From assembly GCF_000471905.2 (NCBI RefSeq), contig NW_006497083.1, positions 2,128,203-2,192,202 of the forward strand: DNA of 64,000 nucleotides. The letters are read 5' to 3'. Of the stretch, positions 44,006 through 55,389 are shown piece by piece. The position numbers and the translations under genes are program-made. The notes under the pieces are model-generated. The model was not told the origin of the DNA and did not search any database. It saw only the letters and a list, made by a program, of their open reading frames with translations. Each line of letters opens with the position of its first letter. The stretch's first letter is position 1. Source of the stretch: Amborella trichopoda. Lineage: Eukaryota; Streptophyta; Magnoliopsida; Amborellales; Amborellaceae.

Positions 44006-44620
44006 TAGAGCTTGTTGGAGCTAACTTAGCCAATTTGATTGCCCGATATATGGGAACCAGCCGGGTCCCCCCTTAAATTGGCCGGTTCACTAATAAAATC
44101 CACCAATTTTCATAGAAATTGGTCAAATCTGTCAAAGCATAATTGGCTGGTTCTACCTTCAAGCAGTTTTGAATTTTTTGGTAGAGAGGCCGGCTGATAG
44201 TAGAGTTGGCTGGTTTTGCCCTTAACCAATTTGAGCAAGGGAAACTTTAGTGTGGTTAGAATTTTTTCCTTAAATCCGGTAGCCCTGCATTTTTTTTTTT
44301 TTGGTGGACTTAGAGCATAATTGGCTGGTTCTTTCCTCAACCAATTCGAACAAAGGAAACTTAGTGTGGTTATAATTTTTTCCTTAAATTCGGTGGCCCG
44401 CCTCCATATTTTTAAATTTTTTGATAGAGGGCCGATGGCCTACCCCTATATTTATCGTAAAAGAGAATGTCATCACTTAACCCAAACGTGCCAACAAGCG
44501 AGGATGAGAGCTTCCGCACCGTCCTGTCATACGCTTTTTATAGAAGCTCGCACTCTTTTTAATCTTCGATGTGAGACAAATTCTCACACTTCTTCACTGC
44601 AACAATTCAATGTATTGCAA
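44006..44620. repeat. Diverged internal tandem repeats, possible LTR fragment
   Basis: The block around GGCTGGTT...CAACCAATT...GGAAACTT...AGTGTGGTTA...TTTTTTCCTTAAAT occurs twice about 116 bp apart (from about 44206 and 44323). ATTGGCTGGTTCT also occurs at 44142 and 44319. The right part (AATCTTCGATGTGAGACAAA near 44560) resembles sequences near the ends of plant LTRs, but I could not find a partner LTR. Confidence 0.5.
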
Positions 44621-44773
44621 AACTTTGGGATCAATTTTACATACAAGACATTTTACAAACCTTTGGTCGTAATTTTACATAAGAGATATTTACAATGCCC
44701 AGCAAACTTACATAGCTATTTATATATTTTATTACTTTATTTAAATAGTTAATATTTAAAGCTACTTTATTTA

Positions 44774-44870
44774 TAGGGCAGTGTTTGTATAAAGCGAAGG
44801 CCCTAAACAATTATAGTAAGGTGAATAACATCGAAAGATGTCATTTTTGCACCTTATATAAACTTTTCCC
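44774..44870. mobile_element. Fragment of MITE family A, copy 3
   Basis: AGGGCAGTGTTTGTATAAAG, then CGAAGGCCCTAAACAATTAT and TAGTAAGG, matches the left end of the element at 28166 (GGTTTGTATAGAGCCGAGG, CTCTAAACAATCAAAGTAA). The homology fades after about 44870. Confidence 0.5.
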
Positions 44871-44874
44871 TTAG

Positions 44875-45118
44875 TTATATAGTTTATTTATATGGTATAA
44901 ACTTTGCTATATTTTCTTTACGCCATAGTTTAATTATAGTTAATGTATACCATAGTTATTTTACGCCATAGCTAATTTTTAAAATTTACAACATCACTCT
45001 AAATTAGCTAATTTTTAATTATATACCTTATTTACACTATATACCTTTGATTTTATACCTTCAAAGTTATATAAATAAAGTTATATGGTGTAAAGAAAAC
45101 CTTGGCAAAAAGGAAACT
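44875..45118. repeat. AT-rich inverted repeat
   Basis: The left arm (TTTATATGGTATAAACTTTG...TTCTTTACGCC, 44888-44925) is the approximate complement of the right arm (GTTATATGGTGTAAAGAAAA, 45080-45101). Inner paired pieces include ACGCCATAG and TATACC repeats. Possible small foldback element with boundaries uncertain. Confidence 0.45.
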
Positions 45119-45793
45119 AAGACAATGCGACATCTATCTCCTTTTTTCTTTTTGGGTTTTTTGACATTCAAAGGAAATTAAGACAATGTAAAGGAAAAAA
45201 GAACCCTAAAATATTCAATGGTCAACAAATATCTAGACAGGAAAACGACGTATCAATATTCATATATTTTTCTAAAATAATAAAAGTATATAATGTATCA
45301 CTCCCAAATTTTTTTAAACTCAAAAACAAAATTTCTAGAAATTTTTTAAATTCTTTTATGCAGAAACTGGCCAAATTGGATCGTTGATCCACTTATTCAA
45401 CTCAGTTTTTGGAGTGATCAATCCAGTTCACCAATCTGTTTTTTAACCTTGTTGAAAAGGGTTGTAAGTACCATGTCACATCAATATTAGCCCAATGGTA
45501 GATGTAGATCTAGGAGGACACGAGTGAGAGAAGTGGGACAAGTTAAAGCATATCCTCTTGTAGGAATGGTCATGAGGAAAACTAGTCACTCCTATATTAT
45601 AAGATAGTGGCTTTTGGGGATAACTGAAAACTTCAACATGTATCCTACAAAGCATCAGAGCTGCTAGTAGCCTTTGGTCTTTGTGAATCTTGAGATTTTG
45701 AGTTTGGTGGTGATCCATGAGCATGCATATCCTCGAAAGAGGATTCTTGTGATGGAGGAAACTAGATACTCATGTTTAGTACTTGGTGTTTGT
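45119..45793. other. Intergenic DNA left of the copia LTR pair
   Basis: No gene supported. 45360-45450 carries text like ATCCAGTTCACCAATCTGTT, then TTTTTAACC, resembling a diverged hAT MITE end. 45620-45670 contains ACATGTATCCTACAAAGCATCAGAGC, possibly another diverged copia PBS region. Confidence 0.35.
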
Positions 45794-46313
45794 TGTTGTG
45801 CGCAGAAGCTCTAAATCCGACGGGTAATATTTGGTAAATAAAGTATGAGAAATAAAGCATGAAACAGATACAACAAGAATACAAAGATTTACGTAGTTCA
45901 CCCCAGAAGGGCTACATCCACAGGTTCGGCAAACTGAAATCCATTATACCAATGAAAGTTACATCAAAGATTTTGGAATAAACCTCGACAAAAACACAGT
46001 CAAGTCAAGCAAACCCTTTTAAACAACTATTCATTCCTTCTCTTTACTTCTAACAATATCCACAACAGTAGATAGAGACACGAGAGCAAAGAGAAACTGA
46101 TTTTCTCTCTTGCTAAAAGGGAAACAACCCAAAATCTCTATGGGAAACGTTTCTTTACAACAAACAAGCCTCTCAATCTTTGGGAATCTACAAGATGCAC
46201 TATCAATGTTTCTCTTCATAGGACACTTTATTCTCTAAAAGGAAATTTCATCTAATGCACAGGAGGCCTTCCGCCCCCCCCCCCCCCCCCCCCTCCCTCT
46301 CTAGAGGAACCAA
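45794..46313 (-). repeat. 3' LTR of a collapsed copia element
   Basis: It begins TGTTGTGCG on the plus strand and is collinear with 46339-46859 through AGAAATAAAGCATGA, TTCACCCCAGAAGGGCTACA, GAAAGTTACATCAAAGATTT and CTCGACAAAAACACAGT. It includes a run of 20 C (46274-46293) not seen in the other copy. Its right end lacks about 30 bp present in the partner. Confidence 0.75.
46274..46293. repeat. Poly-C tract of 20 bases
   Basis: An uninterrupted C run inside the left copia LTR. On the minus strand it is G20, capable of G-quadruplex formation. Run length is prone to sequencing error. Confidence 0.9.
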
Positions 46314-46324
46314 TATCTTGTTGT

Positions 46325-46336
46325 GCTCTGATACTA
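46325..46336 (-). promoter_or_regulatory. Initiator-tRNA-Met-type PBS between the collapsed LTRs
   Basis: The minus strand reads TAGTATCAGAGC two bases after the right LTR's start at 46339. This is the copia PBS with one substitution. It shows that the right LTR is the 5' LTR and that the 25 bp between the repeats is all that remains of the internal region. Confidence 0.8.
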
Positions 46337-46338
46337 CT

Positions 46339-46859
46339 TGTTGTGCGAGGAAGCTCTAAACCTGATGGGTTAATTTTTGGCAAATAGAGTAGGAGAAATA
46401 AAACATGAGACACATACAACAAAAACACTAAGATTTATGTAGTTCACCCCAAGAGGGCTACATCCACGGGCACGTCAAACAAAAATCCATTATACAAATG
46501 AAAGTTACATCAAAGATTTTGGAACAAACCTCGACAAAAACACAGTTGAACAAGCCCTTTTAAGCCTGCTCTCCTAAATGACACCATGTCGATCTCTCAT
46601 CTATTTTCCATAACTAGATCATTGTCTAGGAAGAGAACAACTTTGTGAGCAAACGAAACTTTATCTCACTAAAAGGAAAAACGACTCAAAATCTCCATGG
46701 GAACCGCTTCTCTACAAGAAGCAACCTCTCACTTTGCAAGAGTCTTCAGGAGGCACCATCAATGTTTCTCTTCATATAAAGCTCTCTTCATAGGAAACTC
46801 TGCCTCCATCTCTCTCTAGAGAAGCCACCATTCTCATATGGTGAGCCAAATTTGGTACA
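46339..46859 (-). repeat. 5' LTR of a collapsed copia element
   Basis: Begins TGTTGTGCGAGG and ends GGTACA (minus strand starts TGTACC). About 521 bp. Partner of 45794-46313. No target duplication could be confirmed. Confidence 0.75.
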
Positions 46860-46963
46860 CAAATTCTTTGCACTTTCATCTCATATATTTAAAGTTAGGA
46901 ATCCATACTAAATTAGAAACTTCCTTTTTTTTTTTGACAAATATTCTTAACTTTTATTCATAA

Positions 46964-47572
46964 CTAAGAAAAATAAATTACATCATTAGAAATAACAATA
47001 GAAGGTAAGGAAGCACCACCCTTAGCCAAGGCATCGATCACATGATTCGCTTCACGATAAACATGGGAGAAAGAAACTGAAAGTGAATCTACCAAATCCA
47101 TAACTTGCAACCAAATAAAGCGTAGCTCCCAGGGAATTTTTTGCTCTCTATTACACCATTTAATCACATTTAAGGAATCCCCTTCTATCCAAAAGTTATT
47201 ACCAATATTCCTATCAATGAATATTTTCACCCTACAAAGTAGAGCACTCAGTTCAGCATAATTGGTTGTTTGAACACTTATTCGACCATCATAAAAGAAT
47301 GTTACCCGAGCAATCTCGCAAAACCTTGCCAATCCCCGGTTAAGCCAGGATTTCCCATCGAACTACAATCAAAGTTAAGCTTCAAACAACCACTCGAAGG
47401 GGCAGTCCAAATGCTTTTCGGACTACTTTTAACAAGGAGGAAAAGATTACTAAGATTTGCCATAACATCGACTTTGGAGATACCCCAACCCTCCTTTGTC
47501 ACAGACAAGCAAGAACAAATAGAGAATTTGATGATATGTATTGTTCTTTCAAAAGACATAGAAATCCCCTAA
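46964..47572 (-). pseudogene. RNase H domain of the LINE
   Basis: The frame 47559-47302 has the start of the domain (KLNFDCSSMGNPG, first Asp). After a frameshift near 47310, the frame 47332-46964 continues with the Glu in NYAELSALL, Asp in IEGDSLNVIKW and Asp in REANHVIDALAKGG. All four acidic catalytic positions are visible. Plant L1 elements of one clade carry such a domain at the end of ORF2, where it removes RNA from the RNA/DNA hybrid. The frameshift makes it a pseudogene. Confidence 0.85.
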
Positions 47573-48699
47573 AAATTCTTTCTGTTTCTTTCCTTCCATA
47601 CCTCCCAAAGGATAACACCTTTCGCGATTTTCCAAATACTTCTCCCAGCAAGATCAAATTGTGACACTACCCCTTCCAGTGATTGGGGAAGCACCAAATT
47701 AATCCCTAAAACCCCAAATAAGCACTACCCAATTCTCACAGTGAAAGAACAATGAATATAAATGTGCGCACCAGATTCCCCATCATCTTTACATAGTAAA
47801 CAAACATTTGGCAAGACCTTCCCCCTTTTGATCAAATTATCAATAGTCAAAACTTTAGCTATCGCCGCCAGCCAAATAAATACTTGAATTTTATTCGGAA
47901 TGGGCCATTTCCAAATTTGGGCAATATGAGAGCAAGATCATCTCCACCGATCATGAAATAAAAGGTTATAACATGATTTAACAGAAAAAACCCCATCACT
48001 CTCAATTCCCCATATCATTTCATCCTATGCATTCAGTGAGATATAAGCTTTATCTAACAATTCCATCAATGCACACCATTGGGAAAGCTACACATTGTTC
48101 AAGCGACTGTAAGTCAGAAAAATGTTCCAAGATATAAGATGACCCCTTCTCTCTACAGCCTCGATAACTTTCAGATTAGGTCGCGTTATCATAGCAAATA
48201 ATTATGGAAATACCGACTTCAAAGGGTATTCCCCAATCCATTTATGATGCCAAAAAAGAAACTCGCCTACCACACCCCATATTCCATCTGAAATAACCCG
48301 AAATCATAGGCTTACAATTAAAAATGACCTTCCAAACATGAGAGATATCATTACCTCTACACCCCCCCACCCCCCCAACCAACGAGCCAGATATCAAATT
48401 TATCCATCCCATACTTTGCCAAAAGAACTTTGAACCAAAGATGATCCTGCAAATGAAAACTACACCACCACCATTTGCACAGCAAAGCCTGATTTACCAT
48501 TCTAATATTCATAATGCCCATGTCCTCCTTCTCTCTTCAAAGTACATCCCATCTTAGGAGATGAAATTTCCTCTGTTCATTACCGGAACTCCTTATAAAT
48601 CCCACATCATTTTTTCTAATTTTTTGCTACCGAAGCGGGCATATTAATCAATGACATTTGATACACCAGAAGATTCGCTAGGAAAGATCTCAACAATGT

Positions 48700-49885
48700 C
48701 ACCATTCCACCCAACGACAAATACGTGTGCTTCCACAGAGCTAACTTAACTTGAACTCTTTCAAGCACAATATCCCAAACTGTAATGGAGAGCTTGAAGG
48801 TAGGGCAAGATAACTGAGAAGGAACGATCCAACTTTACATCCATCCTATTTGCCTGATCCAGCGTCAGGTCCTCCGAGCAATTAATACCAACCATGAATG
48901 ATTTGTGAAAGTTAACTTTTAGGCCGAGTGTAACTTCACAGATTTCCAAGAATCTAGAAATATTTGAAACATGGGAAGGATCCGCATCATGAAAATTAAA
49001 GTATCATCAGCATATTGGAGATGAGAGATAACAATACCAGAGTCAGAAATATTAAAACCTGCAAAATGACCCAAACTTTCCACCTTACTTAACATCAAGC
49101 TTAAACATTATGCATAGATAGTGAATAAAAAAAGAGATAGAGGGTCTCCTTGATGCAATCCTCTAGAAGCATTGAAGAAGCCAATGGGTCTTCCCTTAAA
49201 TAAGACCGAGAGGTGCACAAAAGAAAGACACCCATAAATTCAGCTTCTCCATCTATCTCCAAACCCTATAACCTTGATAATTTCTAAAATAATACCCCAT
49301 TCTACTCTATCATAAGTTTTTTCCACATCCAACTTAAGCAAAATACCTGGCGTCTTACTCAAAACTCTAGAATGGATACATTCTTGGGTTACTAGCACAA
49401 TGTTAGTAATTTGGCGATCCTGGATAAATGTTGACTGAGTATTGGAGATAAGAGCAAGGATGACTACTTTCAACCTTTCTGCCAAAACTTTTGCAATAAT
49501 CTTGTAAATGCTGGTAAGTAAACTAATCGATCTCGCGTCTGAAAGGTCAGGGATCACAGATTTCTTAGGAATCAAAGCCAGATACGTAGAATTTATCCCT
49601 TTAAAAATTTGCCCCCTTAACATAAAACTTTTAACCAACTCCAATAATTCGCCTTTAATCAAATTCCAAAAACTATGGAAGAAAGCTAAAGGGAAACCGT
49701 CAGGTCCTGGGGGCTTATCCCTAGGCAATGCAGACACTGCCTTTTGTAACTCCTCACTGATAACTTCTCTTTTCAACAGATTCTTCATCTCCATAGGCAG
49801 AACTTTGAAGGGGACTCTATTTAAAGAAAGGGTAACTCTTACTTCTTTAGATTGAAGATCAAGATGGTCTTCATGTCTCCTATAT
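48700..49885 (-). pseudogene. Reverse transcriptase domain of the LINE
   Basis: The frame 49794-49240 shows RT blocks in order: DKPPGPDGFPLAFF, SFMLRGQ, LALIPKK, ARSISLLTSIYKIIAKVLAERLK, STFIQDRQITN and LLKLDVEKTYDRVEW. Beyond a frame change, LQYADDTL (about 48990-49020, catalytic box intact) leads to the frame 48949-48761 with EVTLGLKVNFHKS. The polymerase would copy LINE RNA at the nicked target. Stops and frameshifts prevent function. Confidence 0.9.
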
Positions 49886-50538
49886 ATGAGATATATGATT
49901 GGCTAATTAAAGCTAGGCAAGGCATAGATAGACCATAGATCCTGTTTGACCTCCCTAAAGATAAGTTTATGGTTACAAGTGTTGGATTTGGTGCTATCCA
50001 AAATCACCAACATAAGGAAATCCCAAATTTTGTGGGATTGAGATATTCCCATATTATGTGGGATTGAGATATTCCTATAGGGATTGGGATTGATATTGAT
50101 AAGTTTCCTAAAAGAAATAAAAATCCAAAAAGATTAGGACTCTTGGATATATCTATTGGGTTTTTTAGATATATGTAATGTCAATAGGAAGTTTCTCTCT
50201 TCTTTTTTCTTCTTCCTTTTCTTTTAAATAAAAAATTTCCTATTGATATTACATACATCTCAAAATAATAGATATATCCAAGAGTCCTAATCTTTTTAGA
50301 TTTCTATATTTTTTAGGAAACTTATCAATATCAATCTCATTCCCTATAAGAATATCTCAATCCCACATAATATGGGAATATCTTAATTCCACAAAATTTG
50401 GGATTTCTTTATGTTGATGCTTTTGGATAGCACCATATCCAACACTTGTAGCCATAAACTTGTCTTTAGGGAGGTGACACAGGATCTATGGTACATCTAT
50501 GGCTTGACTAGCTTTGATAGGTCATTCATATATCTCAT
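49886..50538. repeat. Large near-palindrome (two ~305-bp arms, 39-bp loop)
   Basis: The left arm 49886-50194 and right arm 50234-50538 are inverted copies with only scattered mismatches and one or two small gaps. Paired blocks include ATGAGATATATGA with TCATATATCTCAT, ACCATAGATCCTGT, ACCTCCCTAAAGA, ACAAGTGTTGGAT, TTTGTGG, GATATTCCCATATTATGTGG, AAAAAGATTAGGACTCTTGG and CAATAGGAA. Inside each arm the TGTTGGAT start looks like a copia LTR end. Transcription across it would give a stable 300-bp hairpin RNA. Confidence 0.9.
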
Positions 50539-51306
50539 TATCTGGATCTTCAGTATGTTGGATTGGTATTGGTCTAGGTTGTTGTCATATGATAGTCATG
50601 GAACATTTGGTGATATTGTTTCATTGCTAGCACACTCTTCCAATGGTATTTCAAGTTATTTTTAGAAGTTTTTAATGAAAAATAAAATTGATCTTATTTT
50701 TCAATTCAGCCACCTATATTGGTATAATAATTTTTTATTTAAAATATGAGTACTTTTGGAAATTTTTGTTGTAAAATAAGAGTTTTCCTGGGATCAATTT
50801 ATTTGTTTAAATAGGAAACAAGTTGGATGCAATATGGGTAGCCATAATTTGGCATGCCCTTTGTATCATGGGGGCCCACACTTCTTTGATCTTTTGATTA
50901 AATGGACCCCATTGGTCATGGGAACATGGGGCAGTCAAAAAGAGAAACGAAATTTGCATGGGGCACAGTAAATATCCCTAATCGGTGCATGATATTCCAA
51001 AATTGGTGTCATAATGCAAATAAGATCACAAAGTTACCAGTTGGTTAGGCAGTTAAGGTTAAAAGGGTAAATACAATTGAACCTAGACAAAGAAGTCTAA
51101 ATCAAATTGGAGCTACTTCCAAAGAATGCTATTACAAATGGTATTTCCTAAAAATGTTTCATTTGACTCTACCTTGGATTGAAATGTTGTTGGAAAAAAG
51201 ACTCCTCTAGGAATAATTATGGTATTTCCACCTTTGATCATGATTGTTGGGCAAGGATGCATAGAAGGCTATTTTACTTAGATTCATCTCTACTTCAAGT
51301 AACCTA

Positions 51307-51450
51307 CCCCTCTGCACAACACATGAAAGTTCTAAGAGCCAAGAGAGAGCATCACATGAGGGAGCTTCAAATACCCCACCCCTCTATACAATACATGAAA
51401 GTTCCAAGAGTCAAGAGAGAGCATCATATGAAGAATCTTAAGACTGGGTC
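51307..51450. repeat. 72-bp tandem duplication
   Basis: Copies from 51307 and 51379 share CCCCTCT(G/A)(C/T)ACAA(C/T)ACATGAAAGTT, CAAGAG and AGAGAGCATCA(C/T)ATGA. Diverged by about 10 substitutions. It generates a repetitive reading frame that I do not treat as a gene. Confidence 0.85.
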
Positions 51451-51455
51451 ATATT

Positions 51456-51807
51456 ACGGGTGTCAATGGACCCAGACCCAACCCGGGTCTGGGTATGTGT
51501 CCAAAAAATGGACCCAGTAGGTCGGGTGCAATTAAAAATATGGGACTCAAACACTATTTAGGTCTGGGTCTGGGTCCATATGGACGTTGACCACGACCTC
51601 GATTGCCACAACGTCCATATTGTCAAAATCCATGTTTTCATTCGAGTTTGAGTATTATGTCTCTAGCTATCAGTCAATTTTTTTTCCTAAATCCATGTTC
51701 TTATTTGAACTTTAAATCTTGTTTTTAGTTTGATTTTTGCTAATTTATTTTTATTTTTTTACAATTTTTTTGCTTTCTTTATGTTTTAGGGGTCCATTTT
51801 GACCCAT
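51456..51807. mobile_element. hAT-type MITE with GGACCC-rich ends
   Basis: The left end GGGTGTCAATGGACCC and the complement of the right end GGGTCAAAATGGACCC form terminal inverted repeats. The left portion is rich in GGGTCTGGGT and its complement. The interior is T-rich and non-coding. No clean 8-bp target duplication was found. Confidence 0.6.
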
Positions 51808-53599
51808 ACATTAGATTTGCCGAGTTACTTGGCCCAAGCAGTGCTTGAGAACTGATCTTGAGCAACGTTCGTGGCTCAAATTCTCTGCCAGTCATTAATT
51901 CTTGACATTGGAGGGTTGGGCAAGTGCTGGCAAACTATGGAAACCCATATGTTAGCACTGTACAACCCCAAGAAAAACCAAGCCTCATAGAGTTGACCGC
52001 AAGTGTTGGATCCTATCAAACCTTGAGATGTGAGGGTAATTTGGTAATGATGATTCCATCATATGCAGGTTGATAATGGCCTAATGGACGTGAAATCACA
52101 TGGCAACAACAAATATTTCATTTATATTCTCATTCCACCTTCTTCATTGGATTTTTTTTCACTTGTTTTGGCCCTTTTGGTGATTAAGAAAAAACTGGTT
52201 TTGGCTTGAAAAGTTGGACCAAACAGCCTCGCCAACACAAAAGCTAGTATATACATATCCTGGATGTTTATCTACAAGGTCCCAAACTACCCATAAGCTT
52301 AAAGCTACAAGAAAAGTTCTTTATCATGTGGCAATGAATTTATGTAGATTGGACAAGATAAAAGTATATGCTTTTTCTTTTCTGCCTTTTTGTCATGCAT
52401 ACAGGAAAGTTGACAGACCCCACATCAATTGGGATATGTTGTCAATTACTGTATCCTAGGGGTGCTCGCAAGTTAAGGAACATAATTATTTGTACCTTCG
52501 CTTCTGTTTGTTCTACTTGTTTCTGTCTAAGGAGTTAGTGTTAGGCACTTATCAACGCGTTCTTATTAATGTCGTTTCTTACCACCTCACTTTTGTAGAG
52601 GCATAACTATCAGGATGTTCTATAGTGCACAAACTTGTAAAGTAATTGCATACTCATATGGCTCTACACAACAAATCTAAGTAGAAACCAATAATCATCA
52701 TTTCAATTAACAAAAGACAATAGCTTGCATTCAATATCAGACAATATTTCACTAACAAAGACAACTAACCTCTCACTAATAGAGACAGCTTGTGTCACGA
52801 CCCCACCCCCGACCACCGTACCTTACACGACGACGGGCGATCGAGAGTGGGCTCGTGATTCAATGTAACGTTTGTCACTCAGGTAGAAGTGGACTCAATG
52901 CCTTTATATTCGAAAATCGAGCAAACCATGGGAGAGAGCTAAAGCGACAAGCCTAACTAGCAGAAGAGTAAGAAAAAAAAACCTCCACACATCAAAATTC
53001 ATAATATAAAAATCTTCCAAAATATTACATTCAGTTCTGGCCATCAAGGCCCATTATTACACATATCCACCAAGAACAAAAATAAAACCAGGGCCAAACA
53101 GCTCAGACATAAACATGGTCTAAGTACCTTCTTCAAGAACACTAGCTTTGTCTTCGAGCCGCCAAATACGAACTTCCAGCCCTATACCTGCCGCTATCAA
53201 TCTACAAGTAGATGATAAATAATGGGATGAGCTATACAGCCCATTAAGCAGGCATTTCATCATTATAATGCTAAACATTCCTTATAAAGAAGTTCAATCA
53301 TTACCCACGCACTCCCTAAATCACCTACTCTGACAGTAGAGGCCCTACCCATCAGGCTAAGCCAATCCCATTGCTTAAGACCTCTACCATCACACAAGAG
53401 GAGGGTAATGACAAGCGGACTATCCACTTCGTAATATCCTGAACACACTCACACAGTCCCCAACGCGTATTGAGGTTTCGATAGGCCGTTACCTTGCAAG
53501 GCATCAATCACATATCATTTCATATATCTAGGGTGCGACCCTGTATCCTCTCCCTTAACTCGTTCCTATCATTATGCAGGTTAGGGGATATGTCGGCAT

Positions 53600-53960
53600 C
53601 TCTCTCCTTACTACCGGTGAGTGTCCCACAGCGTAGTGGCCAATATTCTCATCAATGTCTTGGTGAACCTAGCTCTCGCTACCGATGGGCTCGGGTCCCA
53701 CCATGTAGCGGCCAATGTTACCAACAATAAGTCCAATATCTGCTACCAAAGAGCTCGGGTCCCAATGCGTAGTGGCCAACACTCTCATCAATATAATAGC
53801 ACAGTATCCACTACCGGTGAGTGTCCCACCTCATAGTGGTCGATAACAATATAAGCAGTGGCCATTCATCACGTCATCATAATAGTATCCACTACAGGTG
53901 AGTGTCCCACCGTGTAGTGGTCAATAATAATATAAGTAGTGGCCATTCATTGTCTCCTAA
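53600..53960. repeat. Degenerate tandem repeats in the chromovirus LTR (left copy)
   Basis: Five to six irregular units of about 60-75 bp built around CTACCGGTGAGTGTCCCAC and GTAGTGGCCAAT. The same array occurs at 61240-61620 in the other LTR, so it predates insertion. Confidence 0.75.
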
Positions 53961-55389
53961 CATATGGATCATATTTCATCATAACGTCATAGCATTTAGC
54001 AAAAGACATGCATTTCATAAGCTATCACAGGGCATTTACGCATAAGCTTTCTCAGTAGCATTTGGCATTCATTGTTAATTCATTTCATCATTATCGCTCT
54101 CGTGGCCCTTTTTTTTTACAAAGTGCAGTTTACAAGGCATCATTCACATATCTTTATGGCATTCTCATGGAATTTATCATATGGCATTCACATTCATCAT
54201 ATCAAGATAACTTAGCGTCGCATGGTCATACAATGATGCAGAGACATGCCCCTCTTAGCGAGGGTGTAGCTTCCAATGTAGGGGGAGTTTCAGGATGCCT
54301 CCAACATGAAACCTTGAGCTAATACACATTTCTTTACAAAAACAGTGATTTGAAGAAATTTGGGTGCCATTTGATGGGTCAATAGCTTAGTAAAAAAGGA
54401 GCCTTAGTTGCTTGGAATTTCCCTGCAACAGTGCGCAGTGACGTGTTCGCGCATTTCGTTTCATCGCTCAAAATCCGTGGGGAGTTTCAAACATATCAAA
54501 ACATTCAACTTTAAGTACATTCATAACTATTTCAAATGGCGATAATTTCAAGGTTTTTTGGATACCATTAGCTAGGTCAAAATTATTGCCCAAAAAGGGC
54601 CAAAGTGGTTGGAAATAGCAGTGACTGTGAACAGTGCCACGCCTCGACATTTAGGGCCATATCTTTTTATCCATACAAAATATTATCATGACCAAAGAAG
54701 TAAACTTGGAGTATACACACATGTCTTTTATTTGGGACTGATTTGGTCCTATTTTGATGCCATTTGGTCATCTAACATATAATTGCAAAAACATTCACAG
54801 TTATGGAAATTCACATTCTCAAGTTAATATATTTTTAAAGAATACTTAATGTTTCTTAGCCAAGCTACACTTTGAGCTTAAAACCTTATTCGTGATAAGG
54901 AGTCTCATAGTGAGCGATTTCATGAGTTTCCATAAATAAAAGATCAAAAACATGGTAGACACAGTCATGGCATTGAGAAGCACAAACTTAAACTTCAACC
55001 TCATGTTAACCCATTCATTCTTCACATTTTCCTTTATATCATCTAATCCATTTCAACATTTTCACAACACTCATGGATGGATAAAGTTAAACCCACTTAC
55101 CTTGACTTCTCACGGTATCACAAATCCTCACTCATGGCCTTCACGGGCTTTCGTTGGCTTCACCAGTGGGTTGTCTTGAAAGGGGCAGTAGTGAACTTCA
55201 AGAAAGAGGAAAAAGTTCAAAGAAATGGGAGAGACCCGTGTTGCTCAAGGCTTAAAAGGAGAGGGTGGTTGGAAAACACTGTGGCTGACGTAATAACTCA
55301 TTGCTCTGACACGTACAGGGCGGCTCTAACATGTACAGAGGCTGTATGTTTGACTAAAACACTTTCAGTGCTGCACTATCAAACATCCA

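Larger units (their letters stand above)
46925..49885 (-). mobile_element. 5'-truncated LINE with RT and RNase H
   Basis: The plus-strand T-run at 46925-46935 is the poly-A tail of a minus-strand element whose 3' UTR reads TTATGAATAAAAGTTAAGAA just before it. Upstream come an RNase H domain (47572-46964), a zinc-finger/thumb region with many stops (47600-48700) and RT (48700-49885). The sequence stops at a sharp boundary with the large inverted repeat at 49886, so the endonuclease and ORF1 are missing, as is usual for 5'-truncated LINE insertions. No target duplication was identified. Confidence 0.85.
50539..52792. other. Intergenic DNA between the palindrome and the chromovirus
   Basis: No gene supported. 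It contains the 72-bp duplication and the MITE listed separately. 52500-52790 has repeated CACTAA(C/T)A(A/G)AGACA motifs next to the chromovirus insertion site, similar to text right of its 5' LTR. Confidence 0.4.

Noticed and set aside
44006..44620. Solo LTR
   Set aside because: The ends suggest LTR-like text, but no TG...CA boundaries, partner or target duplication could be found.
53600..53960. Spaced repeats resembling a CRISPR array
   Set aside because: They are degenerate tandem repeats duplicated in both LTRs of one element.
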